Shown here one piece after another: positions 7,103 to 15,121 of a DNA stretch of 33,274 nt. A program made the position numbers and the translations under genes. Under the pieces are notes generated by a model. It was not told the origin of the DNA, searched no databases, and saw nothing but the letters and a program-made list of their open reading frames with translations. This DNA is from Methylaequor sp045563055 (lineage in GTDB: Bacteria > Pseudomonadota > Alphaproteobacteria > Methylaequorales > Methylaequoraceae): assembly GCA_045563055.1 (NCBI GenBank), contig JBJKUR010000010.1, positions 1 to 33,274 of the forward strand. Direction: 5' to 3'. The first letter of the stretch is position 1; every line of letters starts with the position of its first letter.

Positions 7103-8398
7103 CTAACTTACTTTTGGTATGATTGTTGAAAAACAAGAGCCCTTGTACTTTTTAGAGTTTTTTAATGTAATCTTCACTCCAATTTTTCTGGCCAAATCTT
7201 TAGCAATACTTAATCCAAGACCTGATCCACCTTTATTTAGATTTCGAGAATCATCAATTTTGTAAAAAGGCTTAAATACTTTTCGTCTAAATTCGTTTTT
7301 AATTCCTGGACCATTATCTTCAATGTCAATAATTACATTCCCATTTTTTTTTCTTGCAAATATTGCTACAGTTTCTCCATATTTACAAGCATTCTCAAAC
7401 AGGTTAGAAATAATTCTGTATAAACATCCCTTATCATTATGAATATTTATAGTTCTAGCGCATTTGATAAAGATTTTTTTATCTTTAAATTTTGACAATC
7501 CAACTACTTCATTAATTAAATCTGAAATATTAATTTTGACAGATTTATTGACGTTGGTTTCTTTTGAATAGTCTAGATACTCTTTAAGAAAACCTTGCAT
7601 AACTTCAATATCTTTTTTTATTTGTGATGTTTCCTTGTTATTATCCAATAACTCTAATCTTAATTTTATTCTAGTAATGATGGTTCCAAGGTCGTGAGAA
7701 ATTCCTGCTAAGAAACTAGTTCTTTGATCAATATAATTATTAATTCTTCTTTTCATTTTAAGGAAAGCATTACCGGCAGATCTAATTTCCATGGCACCTT
7801 CAGGTTTGAAATTTAAAATCTCTTTACCGCGTCCAAAATCTTCAGCAGATTTTGATAATCTATATATTGCTCTAATTTGTATCCTCATGAATAAAAATGC
7901 AATTAATGATAAAACAAGTGAAGTAGAAACTATCCACAAAATATAGATGATTGGTGTTTCACTTAGCAAATATTTCCTAGGAAAATTTACTTGAAGAATT
8001 TCATCATCAAATTTCATATAAAATGCAACAAATTCTTCTCTAAAATTCACATCTATATTTTTATTAACTCTTGATTTAATAGTTTTGTATACTTTCTCTT
8101 CAAGGATGGATCTTTTTTGAAGAATTTTTGGTATTTCGTTATGAATAGACAGCCTTATATTAAGGTCGTTAGCAAAATCTTTGGTCCTTTCAATACCTTC
8201 TTTTTCGTAAGTATTTATAATTAAATTTATTTCGTTACTTGCTATATTAGAAAATCTATTAATGATTTTTTCCCAATGACGATCATAGAAAAAAAAAATT
8301 ACTGAACATTGAATTATTATCAAAGGAATAAGAAAAATCATTAGCAACCTAGGTAATAATCTTTTGGGAAGGAAACTTTTTAGAAGCTTTCTATTCAT
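7103..8398 (-). CDS. Sensor histidine kinase, EnvZ/PetP type
   Basis: Inner-membrane sensor that phosphorylates the response regulator encoded just upstream. About 431 residues: membrane segment 1 at about 14-38, a periplasmic domain of about 110 residues, membrane segment 2 at about 149-171, HAMP linker, then the H-box GISHDLGTIITRIKLRLELL with the phospho-acceptor His near 235, N-box NLFENACKYG, G1 DNGPGIK and G2 GGSGLGLSIA. The usual H-D-L-R-T-P is S-H-D-L-G-T-I here, with the proline gone. ATG at 8398 is chosen; GTG at 8404 would add two residues. It overlaps the regulator gene by 8 bases. The signal is unknown. Confidence 0.9.
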   Translation of the reverse strand: MNRKLLKSFLPKRLLPRLLMIFLIPLIIIQCSVIFFFYDRHWEKIINRFSNIASNEINLIINTYEKEGIERTKDFANDLNIRLSIHNEIPKILQKRSILEEKVYKTIKSRVNKNIDVNFREEFVAFYMKFDDEILQVNFPRKYLLSETPIIYILWIVSTSLVLSLIAFLFMRIQIRAIYRLSKSAEDFGRGKEILNFKPEGAMEIRSAGNAFLKMKRRINNYIDQRTSFLAGISHDLGTIITRIKLRLELLDNNKETSQIKKDIEVMQGFLKEYLDYSKETNVNKSVKINISDLINEVVGLSKFKDKKIFIKCARTINIHNDKGCLYRIISNLFENACKYGETVAIFARKKNGNVIIDIEDNGPGIKNEFRRKVFKPFYKIDDSRNLNKGGSGLGLSIAKDLARKIGVKITLKNSKKYKGSCFSTIIPKVS

Positions 8399-9077
8399 AT
8401 TCACTTACCAGCATATAGCCTTTTCCTCTAATTGTTCTCAGAAATGAGTTGTTTTTATCTGAAATAATTTTTTTTCTGAGTCTTGTTATAGTTACATCTA
8501 CAGATCTTAGATTTATTGTATCTCCTAATAGGTTTGCTATTTTATTTCTAGAGATTTCTTTATTTAAATTTTTTGATAGAAACTCTATAATAATAAGCTC
8601 CGAATTAGTTAAATTTATATTCACATCATTTTTTTTGAGGAGTCTTGTTCCATAGTCAAACTCAAATTCTCCAAAATAACTTTTATTACCAGAAATATTT
8701 CGGTTAAATCTAGGGTTTAATAATTTATGAATCCTCATTACTAATTCTTTGGGCTCAAATGGTTTTACAAGATAATCATCACACCCACTTTGGAAGGATA
8801 ATTCCTTTTTTTCAATTTGACTATCCGCTGTTAGCATTAAAACTGGGGTATCTAGATCGAATTTTCTAATATAATCTAAAAAATCTGTTCCACTTCTTAA
8901 CGGCAACATTATATCTAAGATAATCAAATCAAATATGAAGAAGTTTGTAAGTTTTTCTGCTTCAATAGCATCCTTACAAATACTAACTCTAAAGTTATTA
9001 TTGGTGAGATAAATTTTAAGTAATTCTCTTATCTTATTATCATCATCAACACATAAAAGGTGTGGTTTTTTTTTCAT
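8391..9077 (-). CDS. OmpR/PetR-family response regulator
   Basis: DNA-binding partner of the adjacent kinase. Receiver domain residues: acidic pocket CVDDD (about 9-13), phospho-acceptor Asp near 55 in LIILDIMLPLRSG, Thr/Ala switch in MLTADS, and Lys near 105 in DDYLVKPFEP. The C-terminal winged helix (about 135-228) carries LTNSELIIIEFLSKN, RSVDVTITRLRKKI and RTIRGKGYMLV, typical of OmpR. The ATG at 9077 gives a normal N-terminus (228 residues); a TTG six codons earlier adds residues not typical of the family. Location beside divergent ilvE matches the alphaproteobacterial petR neighbourhood. Target genes cannot be told from here. Confidence 0.92.
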   Translation of the reverse strand: MKKKPHLLCVDDDNKIRELLKIYLTNNNFRVSICKDAIEAEKLTNFFIFDLIILDIMLPLRSGTDFLDYIRKFDLDTPVLMLTADSQIEKKELSFQSGCDDYLVKPFEPKELVMRIHKLLNPRFNRNISGNKSYFGEFEFDYGTRLLKKNDVNINLTNSELIIIEFLSKNLNKEISRNKIANLLGDTINLRSVDVTITRLRKKIISDKNNSFLRTIRGKGYMLVSEYE

Positions 9078-9155
9078 AAAATAAATAAAGATCAAACTGT
9101 TTATAAATTAATTTTCAATGCTATATTATTAAACTTTAACTTTTATAATTTAATT
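9078..9155. promoter_or_regulatory. Divergent promoter region, response regulator versus ilvE
   Basis: This 78-base AT-rich gap separates two outward-facing genes, so both promoters should lie here. TATAATTTAATT just before the ilvE ATG gives a TATAAT match at about 9144-9149; a start seven bases later would be leaderless. No strong -35 or dyad is visible. Confidence 0.35.
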
Positions 9156-10028
9156 ATGCAAATGATCACTTTTGACAAAATGGATGGATATATCTGGATG
9201 GACGGAGTTTATAAAAAATGGAAAGAATCAAATGTTCATGTTCTTAACCATGGTCTTCATTATGGAAGCTGCGTTTTCGAGGGAATAAGAATATATGATG
9301 GAAAGATTTTTAAGTTGGAAGAACATGTTGATAGATTGTTTAGATCTGCAGATCTTCTCGATTTAAAAATACCATATAATAACTTAGAGATAAACAATGT
9401 AATGTACGAGTTGGCAAAAAAACAAAACGTTTTGAATGGGTATATTAGGCCAGTGGTATGGAGAGGAAGCGAGAAAATGGCCATATCAGCCATTGATTCT
9501 AAAACCCATATAGCAATAGCTACCTGGGCATGGCCATCATATTTCTCTCCAGAGAAAATTTTAGAAGGCATCAATCTAACAATTTCTGATTGGGCTAGAC
9601 CTTCTCCAAATTCTGCTCCAGTTGATAGTAAAGCCGCTGGGCTATACATGATTTGTTCACTTAGTAAACATGAAGCAGAGAGAAAAGGATTTGATGATGC
9701 ATTGATGCTAGATTATAGAGGACTGATTGCTGAAGCCACAGGTGCAAATATTTTTTTTACAAAAAAAAGAAAACTGTACACACCTATACCAGATTGTTTT
9801 TTAAATGGAATCACAAGAAAAACTGTAATTGAAATTGCAAAGCTTCAAGGTTTGGAAGTTGAAGAAAATCATTTTAAACCAGAATTCCTCGAAGATTGTG
9901 AGGAGGTCTTCTTAACTGGGACCGCAGTTGAAATAACTCCAGTTTTGTCGATTGATAAATATAAATTTACAGTTGGTGAAATTACTAAATTATTAATTAA
10001 TGAGTTTAATAAAGTTGTGAAAGACTAG
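9156..10028 (+). CDS. ilvE: Branched-chain amino acid aminotransferase
   Basis: PLP enzyme of fold type IV that interconverts Leu, Ile and Val with their 2-oxo acids, the last biosynthetic step. From ATG at 9156 there are 290 residues; the frame is open further upstream but the added stretch is unlike the family and would run into the divergent promoter region. Conserved parts are HGLHYGSCVFEGIR (about 32-45), RPVVWRG (about 98-104), the PLP Lys near 159 in DSKAAGLYM, LMLDYRGLIAEATGANIF (about 190-207) and the phosphate-binding FLTGTAVEITPV near the end. It ends two bases before the convergent moaE stop. A D-amino-acid transaminase is less likely. Confidence 0.93.
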   Translation: MQMITFDKMDGYIWMDGVYKKWKESNVHVLNHGLHYGSCVFEGIRIYDGKIFKLEEHVDRLFRSADLLDLKIPYNNLEINNVMYELAKKQNVLNGYIRPVVWRGSEKMAISAIDSKTHIAIATWAWPSYFSPEKILEGINLTISDWARPSPNSAPVDSKAAGLYMICSLSKHEAERKGFDDALMLDYRGLIAEATGANIFFTKKRKLYTPIPDCFLNGITRKTVIEIAKLQGLEVEENHFKPEFLEDCEEVFLTGTAVEITPVLSIDKYKFTVGEITKLLINEFNKVVKD

Positions 10029-10030
10029 TA

Positions 10031-10468
10031 TTAAAATGCATATTTATTATCTTTTTCTTGATTCACCCATTCTGAATGATCACTAAAATTTTCTTTTTTC
10101 CAAAAGGTGACCCTAACTTTTAACCATTCAATTATATTTTCTAAAAACTTCAATCCTTCATTTCTATGGTTTGATGATACTATTATTAAGACAATATTTT
10201 CACCTGGACATAAATTACCATGCCTGTGAATCACCAGGCAATCAAGAATTGGGTATTTTTTTTTTAATTCTTTGATAACTTTTTTCATCTGAAACAAAGC
10301 CATTTTTTCATAAAATTCTATATCCAGGCTTTTAATATTTTTTTTATTAAACCTTGGCCTAACCTTTCCAATAAATGTAAGTATGGCACCAGCATCAGAA
10401 TTAGATTTGGAAAATTCTTCTATTTTATTCTGGACGCAAAATTCTTCTTTTTGAAAAATTATCTTCAT
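10031..10468 (-). CDS. moaE: Molybdopterin synthase catalytic subunit
   Basis: Large subunit of molybdopterin synthase; with thiocarboxylated MoaD it turns cyclic pyranopterin monophosphate into molybdopterin. 145 residues. Visible family elements are GAILTFIGKVRPRFNKKNIKSL (about 27-48, cited here by position), IHRHGNLCPGENIVLIIVSSNHR (about 79-101) and the catalytic lysine segment VTFWKKE near 119-125. The ATG overlaps the moaD stop by one base (TAATG). It is the last gene of the uvrC to moaE operon. Confidence 0.95.
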   Translation of the reverse strand: MKIIFQKEEFCVQNKIEEFSKSNSDAGAILTFIGKVRPRFNKKNIKSLDIEFYEKMALFQMKKVIKELKKKYPILDCLVIHRHGNLCPGENIVLIIVSSNHRNEGLKFLENIIEWLKVRVTFWKKENFSDHSEWVNQEKDNKYAF

Positions 10469-10716
10469 TATCCTCCAGTTACAGGTGGAAAAACAGCAAG
10501 TTCATCTTTATTACTCACAAAACTATCCTTATTGGCGTATTCACAATTAATAGCATATTGAAGATTTCTAATATCATTAAAAGCCACGCGATAAGTTTCA
10601 TTTCTTTTAATTAACTCATCAATAACCTCATAGATCTTTATATTTTTTTTCAAATATAATATATCCTCACTTTTTCCCAGCATTTGCCGTAATTGTGCAA
10701 AATATAATATCTTCAA
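10468..10716 (-). CDS. moaD: Molybdopterin synthase sulfur carrier subunit
   Basis: Ubiquitin-like sulfur carrier of 82 residues ending in the required Gly-Gly (AVFPPVTGG), which is activated by MoeB and thiocarboxylated before feeding sulfur to MoaE. The N-terminal MKILYFAQLRQMLGKSE matches the family start. The start codon is TTG, overlapping the moeA TGA in a TTGA junction; the next upstream in-frame codon set hits a stop, so no ATG is available. A GAGGA lies nine bases before the TTG and supports it. The moaD-moaE pair next to pgsA and uvrC is a known alphaproteobacterial neighbourhood. Confidence 0.93.
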   Translation of the reverse strand: MKILYFAQLRQMLGKSEDILYLKKNIKIYEVIDELIKRNETYRVAFNDIRNLQYAINCEYANKDSFVSNKDELAVFPPVTGG

Positions 10717-11942
10717 TTTAACATATCCTCATACTTGTAAAACTTAAGTAAACTTCCCTTCTTCACATAATCATTTTCTTCGTCTAACTCGATTATTCCT
10801 TGACTTTGACTAAGTGAAGATATTATTCCAGAGCCGGTTGACTTAAATCTTTCAAGATAAAAACTATTATCCTTTTTAAACATATTCCCTCTAATCCACT
10901 CTGTTCTTCCTATTTTTTTTTCTACATTAAAATTGCAAGGAAGTATCCTTTCTACGAAGTCGACATTATTCTCTCCAGATAAATTTTTAATAAAATTTAT
11001 TACAATCATAAAAAATGTAACAATCGCAGCCACCGGATTGCCTGGCAAACCAATAAAAGGTTTATTTCTAATTTCACCGAAAATAAATGGTCTTCCAGGT
11101 TTAATAGATAAACGCCAAAATAAAATTTTACCATTTTCATAAAAAAATTTTCCAATTTCATCCGTCTTACTTTTTGAAACACCACCACTAGTTACTAAGA
11201 CATCAATTGAGCTTAACTTTTTGGAAATTTTATTTTTTGTATCGTCCTTATTATCTTTAATAATTCCTAAATCTATAATTTCACAGCCTATTCTCTTAAA
11301 AAGTGAACATAGAGCTAATTTATTTGAATCATAAATCTCATATTTTTTTTTATTATTTTTATTTGATGATAATTCACTTCCCGACGAAAAAATTCCAACT
11401 TTAAGTTTTTTATATACTTTAAGCTTTCTTATACCGATTGAAGATAATTGGGCAAGATCTAAGGGTCTAATTTTTCTTCCTTTTGAAAATATTTTAGAAT
11501 TTTTTTTTATATCTTCAGCCTTTTTTCTTATATTACTTCCAGTTTTATAATTCCTATCAATAAGAACTTCCTTTTTAAATATTTTGCATTCTTCCTCCAT
11601 ACATACAGTGTCAATATTTGTATTTTCATTAATTATGTAGGCACCTGTAAAAACTTTAATTACTTGATTTTCATTAATTTTTTTTAGAAAGGGTTTTCCA
11701 GGTTTTGATTCTCCAACTAAATTTAGCTTTCTTTTTTTAACTTTTTTATTTATAAACCCGTAACCATCAACCGCTGAATTATCATATTCTGGAATGTTAA
11801 TTGGAGCAAAAATATTCTCAGCTAAAACCCTGTTTTCTGAATTCTCCAATTTAATAATCTCAATTTCATTTTTGACCTTAAATTTAGACATAATTCTTTG
11901 TGCTTTTTTAAACGAAGTTAGCTTCTCTTTACATTTTGGCAT
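10713..11942 (-). CDS. moeA: Molybdopterin molybdenumtransferase
   Basis: Inserts molybdate into adenylylated molybdopterin to give Mo cofactor. 409 residues from ATG 11942 (a TTG two codons upstream is possible). Conserved stretches: IPEYDNSAVDGYGF (about 51-64), YDSNKLALCSLF (about 202-213), VTSGGVSKSKTDEIGKFF (about 248-265), KPGRPFIFG (about 280-288) and GLPGNPVAAIVTF (about 296-308). It is lysine-rich in the domain 2 loop. The 3' end overlaps moaD by four bases and the 5' end overlaps mobB by 14. MoaA, MoaC and MogA are not in the window, so the pathway is only partly represented here. Confidence 0.95.
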   Translation of the reverse strand: MPKCKEKLTSFKKAQRIMSKFKVKNEIEIIKLENSENRVLAENIFAPINIPEYDNSAVDGYGFINKKVKKRKLNLVGESKPGKPFLKKINENQVIKVFTGAYIINENTNIDTVCMEEECKIFKKEVLIDRNYKTGSNIRKKAEDIKKNSKIFSKGRKIRPLDLAQLSSIGIRKLKVYKKLKVGIFSSGSELSSNKNNKKKYEIYDSNKLALCSLFKRIGCEIIDLGIIKDNKDDTKNKISKKLSSIDVLVTSGGVSKSKTDEIGKFFYENGKILFWRLSIKPGRPFIFGEIRNKPFIGLPGNPVAAIVTFFMIVINFIKNLSGENNVDFVERILPCNFNVEKKIGRTEWIRGNMFKKDNSFYLERFKSTGSGIISSLSQSQGIIELDEENDYVKKGSLLKFYKYEDMLN

Positions 11943-12444
11943 TATCAAAGTATTCCATTATAAAATTACCAATCTTTTCTGTTTGATTAAACTCAATTAT
12001 TGGCAAAGTTGTTTGACGTAGCTCTGAGGTTTTCTGATCTGCTACAATACATTTAATATTTTTGTCCTCAGGAAAAATAAGAGGTTTTCCAAGGGATGCT
12101 CTTATAACTTCAATCTTTGGAAAATCACTGTATTTAAGTCCTTCAATAATTACTATTTCTGTTTTTTTATCAAATTTTTTAATCATTGACTTTATGCCAA
12201 CACTTTCTTTTTGAAGATTACTTATAAGTGACCATTTTTTTTCATTATATAAAATAACTTCATTGGCACCAGATTCTATATGTTTAAAGCTATCTTTACC
12301 CTTTTTATCAATCTCGAAGTTATGATGTGTATGTTTAATAGTTGAAATCAATATTTTTTTTTTAACAAATAGATTCACTATACGTGTCGTCAAGTCTGTC
12401 TTCCCGCTCCCACTCCAACCAACAATTCCAAAAACCTTTGTCAT
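11929..12444 (-). CDS. mobB: Molybdopterin-guanine dinucleotide biosynthesis adaptor MobB
   Basis: GTP-binding P-loop protein that assists MobA in making the bis-MGD form of Mo cofactor used by DMSO-reductase-family enzymes. 171 residues with the P-loop GIVGWSGSGKTDLTTRI at about 6-22, the STIKHTHHNFEIDKKGKDS segment (about 33-51) and EIVIIEGLKYSDFPKIEVIR (about 116-135), which are MobB marks. A 10-base T run at 12354-12363 (A10 in the sense strand) encodes a Lys triplet. ATGA overlap with pgsA upstream. Presence of mobB suggests that the cell uses bis-MGD molybdoenzymes, though none is in view. Confidence 0.92.
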   Translation of the reverse strand: MTKVFGIVGWSGSGKTDLTTRIVNLFVKKKILISTIKHTHHNFEIDKKGKDSFKHIESGANEVILYNEKKWSLISNLQKESVGIKSMIKKFDKKTEIVIIEGLKYSDFPKIEVIRASLGKPLIFPEDKNIKCIVADQKTSELRQTTLPIIEFNQTEKIGNFIMEYFDNAKM

Positions 12445-12995
12445 TTAAATAATCTCAGGTTTTTCTTAAAATATATATAACCTGTATGGATGGTCATTAT
12501 GGAGGCGATAGTCAAGCCAAAAAATCCAACAAATAAAATTAGATTAGTATCAAAATTATCTGAAACAATTAGAAAACCTAACGAAAACATTTGTATAAGA
12601 GTTTTCCATTTTGAGAGGTTTGTTACTAAGAGTGTTTCTGTTGAATGAGCAAAGAAATCTCTTAGTCCAGAAACTAGTATTTCTCGTATAACAATTACCA
12701 GTGCGGGGTAAACAAAAACTCCATAAATAACCTTATTAGAAATGAGTATGAAAATAACAGAAACTACCAATATTTTATCAGCTATGGGATCTAGAAATCT
12801 TCCGAAACTTGACTCTATTTCAAATTTGCGAGCTAAATAACCATCTAAAAAGTCGGAGATACATGCAACTGTATATAAAATTAGTGCTACCCACCTGTAA
12901 AATTCATTATTCATTTCCAGAAATAGGATAATTATGGGTATAACAAGAATTCTCAGAAGAGTTAGAATATTTGGAATATTTTCTATTTTAAACAT
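12441..12995 (-). CDS. pgsA: CDP-diacylglycerol-glycerol-3-phosphate 3-phosphatidyltransferase
   Basis: Membrane enzyme making phosphatidylglycerophosphate, the committed step to phosphatidylglycerol and cardiolipin. 184 residues, about four to six membrane helices, N-terminal NIPNILTLLRILVIPI typical of PgsA. The CDP-alcohol phosphotransferase motif D-x2-D-G-x2-A-R-x8-G-x3-D-x3-D is complete, running from SDFLDGYLARKFE through GRFLDPIADK at about 48-76. Its start overlaps the uvrC stop in the 8-base sequence ATGTTTAA, and its stop overlaps mobB by ATGA. The uvrC-pgsA link is widely conserved. Confidence 0.95.
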   Translation of the reverse strand: MFKIENIPNILTLLRILVIPIIILFLEMNNEFYRWVALILYTVACISDFLDGYLARKFEIESSFGRFLDPIADKILVVSVIFILISNKVIYGVFVYPALVIVIREILVSGLRDFFAHSTETLLVTNLSKWKTLIQMFSLGFLIVSDNFDTNLILFVGFFGLTIASIMTIHTGYIYFKKNLRLFK

Positions 12996-14838
12996 TTTTA
13001 TTAAATTCTCTATAAATCTTTTTTGCTATTTTAGTGCCTATATTTGGAACTTTCTTTAAATCATCAATTCCTGCTGTCTTTATATTATCAATTGATCCAA
13101 AATGGGATAGTAAAATTAATCTCGTTTTTCGTCCTATTCCATTTATACCATCAAAAATCGAAGCTTTAAGTGATTTTTGATGTTTGCTTTTCGTTGTATT
13201 TATTGCAAATCTATGGGCTTCATCCCTCAGTCTTTGCAGAAAAAAAAGAACTTTATCGTTTTTGTCCAATTTAATCATTTTATTAGATATATAAACTTTT
13301 TCATTACCAGCATTTCTTTTTTCTCCCTTTGCCAATCCAATCACGTCAATGTTAAAAATTTTTTTCTCTTCTAAAATCTTTTTCACAACATTTAATTGTC
13401 CTTTACCTCCATCTAAAATTATAAGTTGAGGAAATTGTTCCTTCCACTTATCTGAAATTTTAAATCTTCTTGAAATGACTTGCGCCATCATAAAATAGTC
13501 ATCTTTGGTATTATTCTCTTTACATTCAATGTTAAACTTTCTGTATGAGTTTTTAATAAACTTACCATTTTCATAGACAACCATTACACCTACGGGATTG
13601 GTCCCATGTAAATGACTGTTATCATAAATTTCAATCTTCTTTGGAAGATACTTAAGACCAAGTTTCTTTTGGACTGACAGTAAAAGACTATTCTTTTTTG
13701 AGTTTTCTGCTATTTTTTTCTCAAGTGAAGCATCAACATTCTCTTCCACCATTTTTAGAATTGATAGCTTCTTACCTTTAGAAGGTACTTTTAATACTAT
13801 TTTATTGCCAAATTTATCTGAAATTATAGAAATTAATACTTTTTCATCAATTGGTTTTGTATTAACTATAATTTCTTTTGGAGGATTATTTTTAGTGTAA
13901 AAAAAATATAGAAATTGAGAGAAAATCATACTCATTTCATCAAAAAAACTATTCTCGAATAGAAAATCTTTGCTTCCAAGATTTTTTCCGGATCTGAAAA
14001 AAAAAATATGAATTGAGATTATATCTTCTCTTTTTTTTAAAAATACAACATCGAAGTTTTCTTTATTATTGAGATCGGAATATCTCTCATTAGAGATCTT
14101 TGATAATGCACTGATTCTATCTCTCAATCTGGCAGCATTTTCGTAATTCTGCATTTTACTCTCAGAGTTCATAGCACTTATTAACTTTTCTTTGGTTTGT
14201 GTGTCTTTCCCATTCAAAAAGGAGATAGTGTTAGAAACAAGTTTTTTGTAGTCATCTCTCGAAATCAAACCAACACAGGGTGCGCTACATCTTTTTATTT
14301 CATGAAGAATACAGGGCCTTTTTCTTGACTTAAATATATTATCTGAACAACTTCTTAATAAGAATGCTCTTTCGATCTGTTTTATTACATTTTCTACAGC
14401 ACTTACATTAGAGAATGGACCAAATGAAACATCGTTTTTATTTGATCTCCCTCTTAGTTTCTTAATTCTAGGCCATTCAGCTGATATACTAATATTTATG
14501 TATGGGAAACTTTTATCATCAATGAGTCTTATATTAAATTTTGGTTTATTTTCTTTTATAAGATTGTTTTCTAAAATAAAAGAATCTACCTCTGTTAAAG
14601 TCTTTATGAATTTTATTTTTGTTGTTAAATTAATTAATAATTTGATTCTATTTGATTGATTGTGATTATTTAGGTAGCTTGCAATTCTCTTCTTCAAGTT
14701 CTTTGCTTTTCCTACGTATAGTATTGTGTTGTTATGGTCAAGAAACTGATAAATTCCTGAACCATCAGGAAAGTTTTTAGATGCTGTTTGTATGGCTTTT
14801 ATTCCCCTACCATAGTCATACGTTGCATTGAATCTCAT
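12988..14838 (-). CDS. uvrC: Excinuclease ABC subunit C
   Basis: Makes both incisions in nucleotide excision repair after UvrB loads at a lesion. 616 residues: GIY-YIG nuclease domain at about 25-105 (GSGIYQFL, ILYVGKAKNLKKRI), Cys-rich region with C-I-L-H-E-I-K-R-C-S-A-P-C near 176-188, UVR motif near 220-250, RNase H-like second nuclease (EIYDNSHLHGTNPVGVMVV, LIILDGGKGQL) and a C-terminal helix-hairpin-helix pair (FDGINGIGRKTR, VPNIGTKIAKKI). It heads the operon with pgsA and the molybdenum-cofactor genes. The ATG at 14838 follows a 283-base gene-free region with dyads; I see no SOS box of the alphaproteobacterial GTTC-N7-GTTC kind there. Confidence 0.97.
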   Translation of the reverse strand: MRFNATYDYGRGIKAIQTASKNFPDGSGIYQFLDHNNTILYVGKAKNLKKRIASYLNNHNQSNRIKLLINLTTKIKFIKTLTEVDSFILENNLIKENKPKFNIRLIDDKSFPYINISISAEWPRIKKLRGRSNKNDVSFGPFSNVSAVENVIKQIERAFLLRSCSDNIFKSRKRPCILHEIKRCSAPCVGLISRDDYKKLVSNTISFLNGKDTQTKEKLISAMNSESKMQNYENAARLRDRISALSKISNERYSDLNNKENFDVVFLKKREDIISIHIFFFRSGKNLGSKDFLFENSFFDEMSMIFSQFLYFFYTKNNPPKEIIVNTKPIDEKVLISIISDKFGNKIVLKVPSKGKKLSILKMVEENVDASLEKKIAENSKKNSLLLSVQKKLGLKYLPKKIEIYDNSHLHGTNPVGVMVVYENGKFIKNSYRKFNIECKENNTKDDYFMMAQVISRRFKISDKWKEQFPQLIILDGGKGQLNVVKKILEEKKIFNIDVIGLAKGEKRNAGNEKVYISNKMIKLDKNDKVLFFLQRLRDEAHRFAINTTKSKHQKSLKASIFDGINGIGRKTRLILLSHFGSIDNIKTAGIDDLKKVPNIGTKIAKKIYREFNKNV

Positions 14839-14892
14839 TTGTACTACTTTCTAAACTATTGCTTTTATTATAAAAAGTTGTACCAAAATTAC

Positions 14893-14913
14893 TATCCACT
14901 ATTATTGTGGATA
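14893..14913. repeat. Perfect inverted repeat with DnaA-box core
   Basis: Seven-base arms TATCCAC and GTGGATA around a seven-base spacer TATTATT. The right arm extends to a perfect TTATCCACA on the minus strand, the left arm is a 7 of 9 match. Either a pair of opposed DnaA boxes or a stem-loop in the uvrC leader. Confidence 0.8.
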
Positions 14914-14976
14914 AATCTGTTAATAAACTTAGGGTTTTCTATCTAATGATAACAAAACTGGCGTTCTTAACAAAAT

Positions 14977-14991
14977 GATTAAAAATTAATC
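14977..14991. repeat. Perfect 15-base AT-rich palindrome
   Basis: GATTAA and TTAATC flank AAA. It lies about 65 bases from the DnaA-box dyad in the same intergenic region and could be an operator for a dimeric regulator; AT-rich palindromes are also expected by chance in such a genome. Confidence 0.7.
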
Positions 14992-15121
14992 AAAATTGTA
15001 TGTGACTGATTTTGCTTATAAAAATATTAATTTATGCAAAATTTATAATTCTATTTCATTCTTCTTTGATTATTATTTTTTTTATTTTAATTTTTTTTTA
15101 TTGTTGACAACTTCTAAATGC

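Larger units (their letters stand above)
14839..15121. other. Longest gene-free region: DnaA-box consensus, dyads and T-rich tract (possible origin or uvrC control region)
   Basis: This stretch of 283 bases codes for nothing I can support. Starting from uvrC it holds a perfect inverted repeat TATCCAC-N7-GTGGATA (14893-14913) whose right arm is part of TTATCCACA on the minus strand (14906-14914), the exact DnaA-box consensus. Partial boxes (7 of 9) lie at 14892-14900, 14918-14926 and 15032-15040. A second perfect dyad, GATTAA-N3-TTAATC, is at 14977-14991. A T-rich tract (15062-15112) follows, like an unwinding element. It must also contain the uvrC promoter, since uvrB-SDR end at 15122. Origin function is a hypothesis. 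Confidence 0.4.

Noticed and set aside
9260..9649. 129-residue frame antisense to ilvE
   Set aside because: Opposite the conserved core of ilvE with no start signal or family features; a shadow frame.
14839..15121. LexA/SOS box for uvrC
   Set aside because: The alphaproteobacterial GTTC-N7-GTTC pattern was sought on both strands and not found; a single GTTC at about 14963 has no partner.
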